The notes under the pieces are model-generated. The model ran no database searches and was not told the origin of the DNA. It saw only the letters and a list, made by a program, of their open reading frames with translations. 64,000 nt of DNA, from assembly GCF_020497125.1 (NCBI RefSeq), contig NC_059072.1:272224045-272288044 (forward strand). The letters are read 5' to 3'. This DNA comes from Mauremys mutica (taxonomy: Eukaryota > Chordata > Testudines > Geoemydidae). Positions 1-8,735 of the stretch are shown one piece after another (positions within the stretch are counted from its first letter, which is position 1; the number at the start of each line of letters is the position of its first letter). Made by a program: the position numbers and the translations under genes.

Positions 1-357
1 ACACAAACTATAGTGTAGACCAGGGATCAGCAACCTTTGGCATGTGTAAGCACCCTGGTGGGCCAGGCCGGTTTGTTTACCTGCTGTATCCGCAGGTTCG
101 GCCGATCATGGCTCCCACTGGCCACGGTTTGCTGCTCCAGGCCAATGGGGGCTGCGGGAAGTGGCGTGGGCCAAGGGATGTGCTGGCCGCTGCTTCCCAC
201 CAGCCCTATTGGTCTGGAGCGGCGAATTGCGGCCAGTGGTAGCTGCGATCACCTGAACCTGCCGACACAGCAGGTAAACAAACTGGCCCGGCCCGCCAGG
301 GTGCTTACCCTGAGAGCCACGTGCCAGAGGTTGCTGATCCCTGGTGTAGACATAGCC
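1..357. mobile_element. PIF/Harbinger-type MITE end, split by a hAT insertion
   Basis: Positions 1-20 and 352-357 read together as the right end of a MITE of the GGGCTTGTCTACA family, ending GTGTAGACATAGCC before TTA at 358-360. The hAT element at 21-343 lies inside it and duplicated GTGTAGAC. The rest of the MITE lies left of the window, so only the end is visible. The family call rests on the same terminus at 20600 and 23058, where TAA target duplications can be seen. Confidence 0.5.
21..343. mobile_element. non-autonomous hAT (Buster-type) MITE, complete
   Basis: The element is near-palindromic. Its terminal inverted repeats start CAGGGATCAGCAACC and end GGTTGCTGATCCCTG. It is flanked by a perfect 8-bp target duplication, GTGTAGAC, at 13-20 and 344-351. 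The central TA of the duplication is the pattern known for Buster-family hAT transposases. Inside lie an inverted pair of TTTGTTTACCTGC motifs and an inverted pair of CCAAT-box-like motifs. There is no transposase; ORFs across it are incidental. Related copies lie at 5994, 7294, 11474 and 41709. Confidence 0.9.
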
Positions 358-360
358 TTA

Positions 361-1457
361 ATCCTTCCCAACCCGAGTTCCTAGACAAGATCTGTACATC
401 TGTTGACATTTATTGACTGGCACCGACTACTGCTTTGGACAGTCAATAGGACTGCTCACTTGCTTAAGCACCTTGTTGAAATGAAGCCTTAGACCTTAGT
501 TCAACAAAGTATTTAAACACATTCTTAAATCCATCTCTATTCAGCAAATTACTGAAGCATGCACTTACGTTCCATTGATTTGAATGGATTGAAATGCCTG
601 CCTAAAGTTAAGAATATGCTTAAGTGCTTTGCAGAATAGTAACGGACTTGGGACATTAATGAGGGTGGCAATTCATTTTAATCAACTTTTCTGTAGGTAA
701 TTAAGGTTGTGTTTAGGTCTTTAAATCTCATGCTGGTTCTCAGTTTGCTCCTCTTCAGTTGTTCCTCAGCTGTCATATATGCAGAAAAGGCACATGCTGG
801 GGCATCATGTAGATAGGTTCAATCTCTACTGAAGTGTATGTAGATGTGCATCCTACAAATTCCATATGGGGCTCATCCATTAAGGTGACAGGCTTGCTGC
901 CGTTCTACAGGTCTGGGCTGTAGTATTCTTCTAGAAATGATCTCTTTAGTTGATCATACATTTCCCATGATTGGGATGAAAGGTTGGCCACTGGAGGATC
1001 TTGTTAGAATGGATTCTCTCATATATTAAATAAGCAGTTCAGTTTGGAAAACCACCTGAATTATTAACAACACCTGATAGGATGTTAACTGTAGCATATA
1101 AAATTTCTGTCAAAAGCCATTATTAAAAGATCATTTAAAATGAGTAATAAGATAGTTGTATTGACTTCAGGATTTGTTAATTAGTCATAATACATATAGT
1201 AAAAATATTTAATTTTAGCAGTATTTACAACATTAATATTAAATTAATATACACATCAAACAAAACTGTATTTATAAAATTTAATAATGTGACACCATTT
1301 CAGAGAGTACAGTAATATTTTCATTCAGTTTTTGTGATCTATGTAGATGTAAATTATGATACATGGTAGTCATTTTAATCATCAGATTACTATGAAAAAA
1401 TAAAATTAACTTTCTAGTTTCCCATTAAATGACCTTACTGAGCCAAAATTATTAGTG
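361..1457. other. unannotated AT-rich sequence
   Basis: No long ORF, known repeat or RNA gene is recognised. Composition is AT-rich with few CpGs, most strongly from 1020 to 1420. It could be intron, intergenic DNA or repeats too old to recognise. Confidence 0.5.
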
Positions 1458-1625
1458 ATTTTTATTAAAATGTTGTACAATACATAGATACAAAAACAGT
1501 CTCTGCCCCAGAGAACTTAGTTATGAAGACAGACACAGAAAGGCAAGGCAAACTGGATCATTCAGAGAAAGTCATTATAAATGTATGTATGTATTGTATC
1601 ACTTAATCTAATATTTTTATGTGGC
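1458..1625. repeat. old amniote interspersed repeat fragment
   Basis: The stretch has the wording of a widespread sauropsid old repeat: a variant of 'tgtacaatacatag', then 'agtctctgccccagagaactta', then a purine-rich tail resembling 'gacagacacagaaaggcaagg'. Related fragments occur near 35700 and 40640. I cannot assign the family from sequence alone. Confidence 0.4.
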
Positions 1626-2637
1626 ATCTCACAGAATGAGGGGCTTGAGCGGTAGCAGATTGGGTCTAGTAGATTGGTTGATTCCATTCATAGTGCTAAC
1701 CAGAAAGACGATGTGAAGATGGGAGTTGTAGAAGAAAACAAATGGGTTTCCCTCATCATTGAACAAAGGAAGTGAAGAGAACAGGACATGAGATATGACA
1801 TATAGGCTGGGCCTGAGCTGTACAGTGTCTTGAAAGGTTGTATGAGAAGCTTAACCTTGATAACTCGGACAACGAAAAGGCAATAGAGTGTTTCAGAGAG
1901 GAAAGTCCGTGGTCTGCTGAATGGACAGATAAGGCAATGTAGGTTTGTGACATTTTGGATAAATTAGAGGGGAGCAATATAGGCATCAATGAAGCTGGAC
2001 TGAGAAAAAGATACAATAACCGCTGTGGCTGGGGGCTTGTTCTCCTCCTTCCAGTCCTGACTGGGGGGGGGGTGTCTCCATTCTGTGGGGCCAGGACCAC
2101 AGCCGCCCCCACATCTTGCACCCAGTTATCTTGGGGCTCTCAGCCATGCAGAGAGACTCCTGAAGCCCCACTGTCAGTGCTGGGAACCCTAACCCCAACC
2201 CTACATTCCTTCATTTCCAGCAACTGTCAACACAAAAATTGTTAAAAATAAGAAATATTAAACATAATTGATATTAATCAAATTAGAAAAAATAAAAATT
2301 GAATGCAAATTCAAGCCTACTTACATGCTATCAAGATGTCAACTCTCCTCCTTTGCACTGCCTTCATTGCCCATTTGATACATTTTCAGACAAACACCTC
2401 TGTGATTTCTCACATGCTGCTCCTTGTGCTTACATCCCCACAGCTGCCTCATTGTCCTCCTTCCCCAAAACTCTTTGTGCCATGATGTCTTCCAAAAACT
2501 TGAGAGTGATTAGGCAGCTAGTGTGTGGTGAGCAGTACTCTTCATGCTGATCCGTATGTTCACATTTCTGGTTGCAGTACTGTTGTCTCTTTACTTATAG
2601 TTTGGGTTGAAACTCTTCACAGGATGGCCCATCTTTC
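1626..2637. other. unannotated sequence
   Basis: Short ORFs on both strands here (70-121 codons) overlap one another, contain no domain I recognise and look like chance. The part around 1760-2010 is more GC-rich and could be an old repeat end, but I cannot name it. Confidence 0.4.
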
Positions 2638-2934
2638 GGGGCTTGTCTATACTGGACGCTAAATCGGCACTGCTGTGATCAAGGCAGCAGCATCGATTTA
2701 GTGGGTCTGGTGAAGACGTGATGTGTCAATGGCAGAGCGCTCTCCCATCGACTTCAGTACTCCACCTCTGCAAGAAGCGTAAGGTAAGTCGACAAGACAG
2801 CATCTCCCACTGACATAGCATGGTGTAGACACTGCGTTAGGTCGATGTAAGCTACGTTGCTCGGAGGTGTGTGATTTTTCACACCCCTGAGCAATGTAAC
2901 TTACATTGACTTAAGCAGCAGTGTAGACCAGGCC
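2638..2934. mobile_element. PIF/Harbinger-type MITE
   Basis: It starts GGGCTTGTCTATACT and ends AGTGTAGACCAGGCC, which are inverted repeats matching at 12 of 15 positions. The interior has the 'cgatttagtgggtct' and 'gtcgacttcagtactcc'-like wording shared with the copy at 20600-20886, plus a hairpin around 2863-2890 (GTGTGTGATTTTTCACACC). No clear 3-bp target duplication remains, so the copy is assigned by similarity to the better copies. Confidence 0.65.
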
Positions 2935-3181
2935 TTTGTTATTAGTTTGTAATGTCCTAAGCACAATGTGTCCCTGGTCCATGACTGGGGATCCTAAGTG
3001 CTACTGCTATAGAAATAATAATCTAAACTTAAATATCACAAACAGAAAGTTAGATTTGCAGAATTGGACAGAGAAGGTGCAGGTGAGATTTGTGAGTCAT
3101 TACAATGGTTATATGGTAATATAAACTATTTAAATAGAAATCAAGAGTGTCTGAGATTGACTTTGGGTAATGTCATAGATT

Positions 3182-3362
3182 CATACAGACAGACAAGGTG
3201 GGTGAGGTAATATCTTTTACTGGACCAACTTCTGCTGGTGAGAGAGAAGAAAAGCTTGTTTCTCTTTCACCAACAGAAGTTGGTCCAATAAAAGATATCA
3301 CCTCAACCACCCTGTCTCTCTCATATTCTGGGATCAACACAGCTACAACAACACTGCAAACA
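3182..3362 (+). mobile_element. Penelope-like element terminal hairpin, collapsed copy
   Basis: Two inverted arms, about 3196-3240 and 3268-3312, contain 'ttggtccaataaaagatatcacctc' and its complement. They are followed by a 3' tail ending 'caacaacactgcaaac'. In the intact family known from sauropsid genomes a hammerhead-like core sits between the arms. Here the middle is reduced to a short stretch around GAAAAGCTTG, so the ribozyme-like fold is lost. Assignment to a Penelope-like element is from knowledge of longer copies of this terminus. Confidence 0.6.
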
Positions 3363-3377
3363 GATACAGTCAATTTA

Positions 3378-3795
3378 AGGACCCCTTATATCATCTAGTC
3401 TGACTGCCTGTATATCACAGGCCATTAAATTTCATCCAGTTACCCTGGTATTGAGCCCAATAACTTGTCTAAAGCTAACTTGTATTTGGCTAAAGCATCT
3501 CTTTCAGAAAAGCACCCTGTCTTGATCTGAAGACAGCAAGAGATGGAGAATCTACCACTTTCCTTCGTAGCTTGTTTAAGTGATTAATCACCCTCACTGT
3601 TAAACGTTTCTGCCTAATTTCTAATTTGATTGTGTCTGACTTCAGCTTCCAGCCATTGGTTCTTCCTATGCCTTTCGCTGCTAGATTAAAAAGCCCTTTA
3701 GTACCCACTATTTTCTCCTTATGAGGGTACTTATACACTTTAATCAAATCACATCTCAGTCTTTTTTTCTGATAAGCTAAATAGATTCAACTTTT
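3378..3795 (-). mobile_element. CR1 LINE, 5'-truncated (3' coding end and 3' UTR)
   Basis: Read on the minus strand, this is the C-terminal end of a CR1 reverse transcriptase ORF followed by 3' UTR. Recognisable wording includes 'ccaatggctggaagctgaag' and 'cagactagatgatataagggg'. The coding part (3490-3747) is open for 85 codons but is only a tail without catalytic motifs. The 5' end, near 3795, abuts a Harbinger-type MITE starting at 3799. Confidence 0.75.
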
Positions 3796-3798
3796 TAA

Positions 3799-3985
3799 GG
3801 GCATGTCTACATTGCCCTGCACTTCAGGCTACAGAGGTGTTAATAGCATTACACGCCAACTGTGCTTTAACTCTCGTGTTTGGGGACTGCGGGTGCAAAT
3901 TAAAAGGTTCTTAGTTTGTATTAATGTACTCCTCTTCCAACAATTACACTGTAAGACATTTTTCTCTGGCCCTGAAGCCTACTAC
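3799..3985. mobile_element. PIF/Harbinger-type MITE, truncated
   Basis: The left end GGGCATGTCTACATTGCC follows TAA (3796-3798), as expected for a 3-bp TWA target duplication. The interior includes 'aggtgttaatagcattacacg'. I see no matching right terminus, so the copy is truncated or too decayed; the right limit is approximate. Confidence 0.5.
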
Positions 3986-4679
3986 TCAAAGTTTGGATTA
4001 GCTGTATTTAATATGAACTAAAATTAAAAGGTTAGAACTCTGTTCTACCAAGATGGAGCCTTTCAAAGGACTTACAGAAGAATGGCCAACCTGAAAAAGA
4101 AGAGAATAGTCCACCACAAGACTTCAACTGACACCTTTAATCTCTGTTATGGCTCCAAGATAAATTGTGGACAGGTGCAAGATACAGGGATGACAGATAT
4201 GGGAAACAGCATGTAGTAAATTGTTAAGAAACAAAGATATCATTTTCATGTAAATGTCCTGAACAATAAAGAATGAAAAAATGCCAAAACATTAATATTT
4301 AACTGTTTTTAAAACAGAGTGTCTTTCAAAGTTTTCCATGAGGTATCAGCTTGTCTTTAAGAAATATCTGGAAAGGCTCCAACTGAAATGTATTCCAGAA
4401 AAGTCTAATGAAATAAAAGGACAATAGAGGCCACTAAGTTCATCAGGAATATAAAAAGTAATATTAAACTGAAAACTTATAAACAATGTAAAGGATTTGC
4501 TAGTAGGGAATACTACTGCACAAATCAAAATAACCAAATGCAAGTTCAATACAAAAAAAAAAAGCCTCTCACCCTGCACAAACACTGTATACCAAGTAAT
4601 AATGTTTTTTTTCTAAAACATTCATAGTAAACAGAGTATATATCCTTCTTATGTTGGTAAAACAGAAAGAAAAGATGAA
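3986..4679. other. unannotated AT-rich sequence
   Basis: No supported feature. An A-rich run of about 12 lies near 4553. Sequence after about 4600 may already belong to the decayed LINE that becomes recognisable at 4680. Confidence 0.4.
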
Positions 4680-5993
4680 GAATATATAAATATAAATCAG
4701 AAACTAGGAACTGTAGAAAACTGACAAGGAAAGCAAAGGGACACAAGGAGAAATATGTGGCCAGCAGAGTTAAGTTCAATAAAAAGGAATTTATAAATTA
4801 TATTAGGAACAAAAAGGATCCTGACAATTGGTCCATTACTAGAGAGAAATGCAGAAAAGGTGGAAGTGTCCAATAAATAGTTCTATTCTGTTTTTAGGGT
4901 AAAAAGCAGATGTATTCATATCATATGATGCTGAAATATTTTTCACTCCACCAGTAACTAAGGATAATGTTAAACAGCAGCTACTAAAGCAGCAGGTCCA
5001 GATAACTTACACAAAAGAGTTTTAAAAATGCTGGCTGAGGAGCTTGCTGGACGACATGTTGGTTTTCAATAAGCCTTGGACACTAGGCAAGTTCCAGAAG
5101 AAAGCTAATGTTGTGCCAATATTTTAAAAAGGGTAAATGGGATGACCAGATAGTTATAGGCCTGTCAGTCTGACATTGGTCCCAAGAAAGAATTTGGAAG
5201 AATTTACTAAGGGTTTTGAACAATTTACCAAGCGTTGTTGTGGATTCTCCATCACTGACAGTTTTTAAATCTGGATTGGAAGCTTTTCTAAAATATATGC
5301 TTTAGGAGTTATTTTGGGGAAGTTATATGGACTGTGCTAGATAGTATGTCAGACTCGACAATCACAATGGTCCCTTCTGGCCTTAAAATCTATGAATCTG
5401 TGAATCTATGAAAGACAATGGAGTGGTTGATATCAGACTTGATTAATAAAGAATTAAAGGAGAGTGAAATAATTAATGCCAATGAACATGGGTTTATGGA
5501 AAATGGATCCTGTGAAACTAATGTCTTTTTTGATAAGGTTACAAGTTTTGGTTTATAAAGTTAAACAGTGCTAATGTAATATACTTAGACTTCTGTAAGG
5601 CATTTAACATGGTATTGCACAACATTTTAATTTTAAAAAACTAGAATGATATCCAGTTAACATGGCACACATTAAATGGACTAAAAGCTGACTGATAGAC
5701 CTCAAAATGTAATTGTAAATATTAAAACATAACTGAGTAAGTATGTTTCTAGTGTTGTCCCACAGGGATTGGTTTTTGGTCCTGTGGTATTTAGCATTTT
5801 TATCAATGATTTAGAAAAAGCATAAAGTCATCACTGACACAGTTTGTAGATGACACAAAATGGGGGAGGGGTAAATAATAAATAAGACAGGTCATTAATA
5901 CAGCGCATTCTGGATCAATTGGATGCAAGCAAACGATGTGTTTTAATATGGCTAAATTTAAATGTATACACGTAGGAAGATATAGGCCATATT
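4680..5993 (+). mobile_element. old CR1/L3-like LINE, degenerate reverse transcriptase region
   Basis: In three broken frames the plus strand still spells CR1/L3 landmarks: a linker like KGHKEKYVASRVKFNKKEF (about 4735-4790), a catalytic block like LDFCKAFN (5587-5610), a block like VPQGLVFGP (5757-5783), a FINDL segment, and FVDDTK in place of FADDTK (about 5838-5855). Many stops and shifts make it non-functional. It is interrupted by a younger CR1 3' end (5194-5412) and ends at a truncated hAT copy (5994). Confidence 0.75.
5194..5412 (+). mobile_element. CR1 3' end nested in an older LINE
   Basis: It begins in the coding tail ('gttgtggattctccatcactg') and ends with the CR1 3' UTR wording 'cacaatggtcccttctggcc' and a short tail of ATCTATGAA-like repeats at about 5389-5411. 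The flanking older LINE resumes directly after it (before: 'acattggtcccaagaaag'; after: 'gacaatggagtggttgat'), so the insertion split that copy. No target duplication is evident, which is usual for CR1. Confidence 0.7.
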
Positions 5994-6162
5994 TGCAGGT
6001 ATGGCAGCTCGCAGCTCCCAGTGGCCACGGTTTGCCATTCCCAGCCAATGGGATCTGTGGGAAGCGGTGGCCCGGCCTGCAGATGCTCAGATAAACAAAG
6101 TATCTCGTGGCCCGCCAGGGTTTTACCCTGAACAAGCCACGAACCAAGTCAGGGAACCCCTG
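5994..6162. mobile_element. truncated hAT MITE of the 41709 type
   Basis: From 'tgcaggtatggcagctcgcag' to the right terminus 'gggaacccctg' it follows the complete copy at 41709-42031, but with the left end missing and an internal deletion in the GC-rich middle. Because the left part is lost no target duplication can be tested. Confidence 0.75.
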
Positions 6163-6178
6163 ATTTAGAAGCACCTAC

Positions 6179-6241
6179 TGGGATTTTCAAAAGTCATTGG
6201 GACTTATGCTCCTAAGTCACATAGGTACTTTTGAAAATCCC
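6179..6241. repeat. short AT-rich palindromic repeat
   Basis: The sequence starts 'tgggattttcaaaag' and ends 'cttttgaaaatcccc', giving imperfect inverted arms around 'gggacttatgctcctaagtc'. Related palindromes lie at 44268-44390 and 46339-46468. This looks like a small foldback repeat of unknown mechanism. Confidence 0.6.
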
Positions 6242-6936
6242 CCTCACTTCCTCTAAGGTTATTTCAGTATTAATTCTTAGAGCTGTCAGCTAAAATTGCC
6301 ACCTAATATGCCAGCTGCTGGGATGACTTTTGTGATGTAGACATTTGTCCACTAGGAAAGGCACTGTGACTACCAACTCATTTCACATACAGCAGCTCAT
6401 AAAGCATCCATCAGAGATGAATGACTTAGTAATGAAGTTCTGATTAGAGAGCAATTCAGAACAGTGACCTCCAGTGTAAGGGCTTGGTCCAGAGCCCACG
6501 GCTGTTCACTGGGCTTGGGGTCAGGCCCTCAGTAAAAAGTACTATACAATTTAGTAGATGTTTAGATGTCTATGATGATTCCTATAAGAAATGAGTCAAT
6601 AAGTTATTGAATCAAATAATCATTTATACATAAAAAGGAAAAAATGTATGCTCCATTCTGCTGTGCACTAGCCGTTGCTAAGTAACTGTGCAATCCTGTT
6701 GTTATGACCTCAGTCCTCCCTTCCTCTATGTCTCTGTTTTATTCTTTATTTGTATTTTGATGCACCCAGCACACTTGTGCATAGAATAATTATTAATAAG
6801 TACTTTTCCAATCCTCTGAGCTATCCAATCTCCCTATCTGAAACCTTTTTCTCTCATATATAATACAGTATATTAAAACATGTACAGTGATTTAAGACTA
6901 TAGCAATAAAATATACTGGCACAAACTAAAGTTTAC
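6242..6936. other. unannotated sequence
   Basis: Nothing supported beyond low-complexity AT-rich patches. The stretch 6480-6540 resembles typical single-copy flank. Confidence 0.4.
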
Positions 6937-7118
6937 TGGGGGGAGGGATAGCTCAGTGGTTTGAGCATTGGCCTGCTAAACCCAGGGCTGTGAGTTGAAT
7001 CTTTGAGGGGGCCACTTAGGGTTCTGGGGCAAAATCATTAGTTTGTCCGCTAGTGAAGGCAGGGGGCTAGACTCAATGACCTTTCAGGGGCACCTTCCAG
7101 CTCTATGAGATATAATAT
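6937..7118 (+). mobile_element. tRNA-derived SINE (tortoise Pol III/SINE type)
   Basis: The head 'gggagggatagctcagtggt' contains a good A box (TAGCTCAGTGG at about 6949-6959), and a weakened B box lies at 'gagttgaatctttgag' (about 6992-7007). A tRNA-unrelated body follows, with 'ggccacttagggttctgggg'. The tail 'gactcaatgacctttcagg' through 'ccttccagctctatgag' matches the CR1 3' end, which fits the known layout of turtle SINEs that borrow CR1 retrotransposition. No target duplication is obvious. It is not a working tRNA gene. Confidence 0.85.
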
Positions 7119-7293
7119 ATGGAAATATACCTATTTGAATATTGTAAACATAGACTTTTCATGGCTATACATAGTGAATGTTAAACAATTGAGGTGACAT
7201 CCTCACCTTCAGTCCAGAACCTTTATGCTTGGTAAAAAAGCTTGAGTGGCATAAAGGAGCTCCATATCCAGCAGATGGAGTATTCCCCTAGGT

Positions 7294-7526
7294 CAGTGTT
7301 TCCCAAACTTGGGACGCTGCTTGTGTAGGGAAAGCCGTGAGCCGGGCCGGTTTGTTTACCTGCCGCCCCGCGCTGCTTCCAGCAGCCCCCATTGGCCTGG
7401 AGGAGCGAACTGCGGTCAGTGGGAGCTGCGATCAGCCAGACAGGCAGACACGGCAGGTAAACAAACCGGCCTGGCCTGCCAGGGTCTTTCCCTACACAAG
7501 CGGCATCCCAAGTTTGGGAAACACTG
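7294..7526. mobile_element. non-autonomous hAT MITE, complete short variant
   Basis: Terminal inverted repeats CAGTGTTTCCCAAAC and GTTTGGGAAACACTG are perfect over 15 bp. Flanking octamers are CCCTAGGT and ATCTAGGG, matching at five positions and both with central TA, so the duplication has decayed. The interior carries the same 'tttgtttacctgc' inverted motif pair as the copy at 21-343, although the termini differ. Confidence 0.85.
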
Positions 7527-7997
7527 ATCTAGGGCACACAGATGTAAGACTGCATCCAGAGAACCACTTTGTAAACCCTGGTGTAGTCGGTATGCTGAGA
7601 AGCTGGAGATGGGACATGTGTGCTGGGGGTGGGGCTGCAATATACAGTGTTGTAGAGACTTTGTGCAGCCCTAGAAGGCTGCTGTAATTTAGGCCCCAGG
7701 ACTGTCTAAGTGACAATGTGGGTTTCATTTCAGGCCCTGGAATAGTCCATGAAGTTGGCTTAAAGCCCATAGTCTTCTCCCCTGCCGCTTGACTGAGGGT
7801 TCTGTGCTGCACCTCTTAGGGGTGCATTACAGAATCTCTCTCTCCCCTGAGCCACTAGAGAGAATCAAAACTAATTTTTTAGAAGATAAAATACAGCATG
7901 CTAAAGAAATGTGGTGTTGATGATGATAATTTTAGAGACACGGTGAACAGTGAGGAGAGTGAAATAATAAAAAAGGACCCTGAAGACACGGGTACAA

Positions 7998-8735
7998 AAT
8001 TACAAATGAAATTAAACTGAAAGAGTGCATCTAGGATAAAAAATAACTCAAAACACAGACATCCAACAGCAAAGAAAAATCGGTGAAGAACAAATGCTGA
8101 AAGAGACCTAGGTGTGATAGTGGACAACATTTCAAGCATATGCCTGCTATGTGAAAGAGCCAGTGTGACTTTGGACTATATGCAAAGGTATTATTTCTCG
8201 TCACAGAAGAGTCCTTCTCTTCAGTGCGACGACATCTGAAATTGTGCTTTCAGTTCTGAGCATCACCTTACCAGAAAGATACTAACAAATGCATGAAATT
8301 TAGAGAATACACTGCACATTATCAGCTAGCTGGAGAGATTGAGTTTTGAGGAAAGACTAAAGGAGTGAAGTATATATAATTTGTATAAGAAATGACTAAA
8401 GTACAATAGCAGACTACAAACATTTTAAGGGCGTGAACACCCACAAGAGACATTATTTTGGGTGATAAACGAACCTGCAGCAATTAGGACCAATGGTCTG
8501 AAACTAAGATTAATAAAATGTAAAGTAAATATCATGAAGCATTTCCTGATAGAGAGATGGTTTTGGCTGTGGGATAACTTCCCAGGGAAAGTCATAGAAA
8601 CTGAATTGCTTGGGACTTTTATAACCAGTTTGAACAACACTCTAGAAAAGATCTTGCAAGGAACAGCCTGGATTGTCAGGGAGATAGATTAGGTAATTTA
8701 CTATATCTCTTCCATCTCTAACATCTGTGATTCAG
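7998..8735 (+). mobile_element. old CR1/L3-like LINE 3' fragment
   Basis: The decayed plus-strand sequence includes a segment coding DAERDLGVIVDN-like residues (about 8095-8130) and 'aattaggaccaatggtctgaaactaag', which matches the C-terminal and 3' wording of the CR1/L3 copy at 58462. Frames are broken throughout. Both ends are approximate. Confidence 0.6.

Noticed and set aside
2050..2240. GC-rich patch with ORFs in both directions
   Set aside because: A poly-G run and overlapping frames suggest chance; no CpG-island-like density or exon signals.
6937..7010. Possible tRNA gene from A- and B-box-like motifs
   Set aside because: The body cannot form a tRNA cloverleaf, and the 3' part is CR1-related, so it is a SINE.
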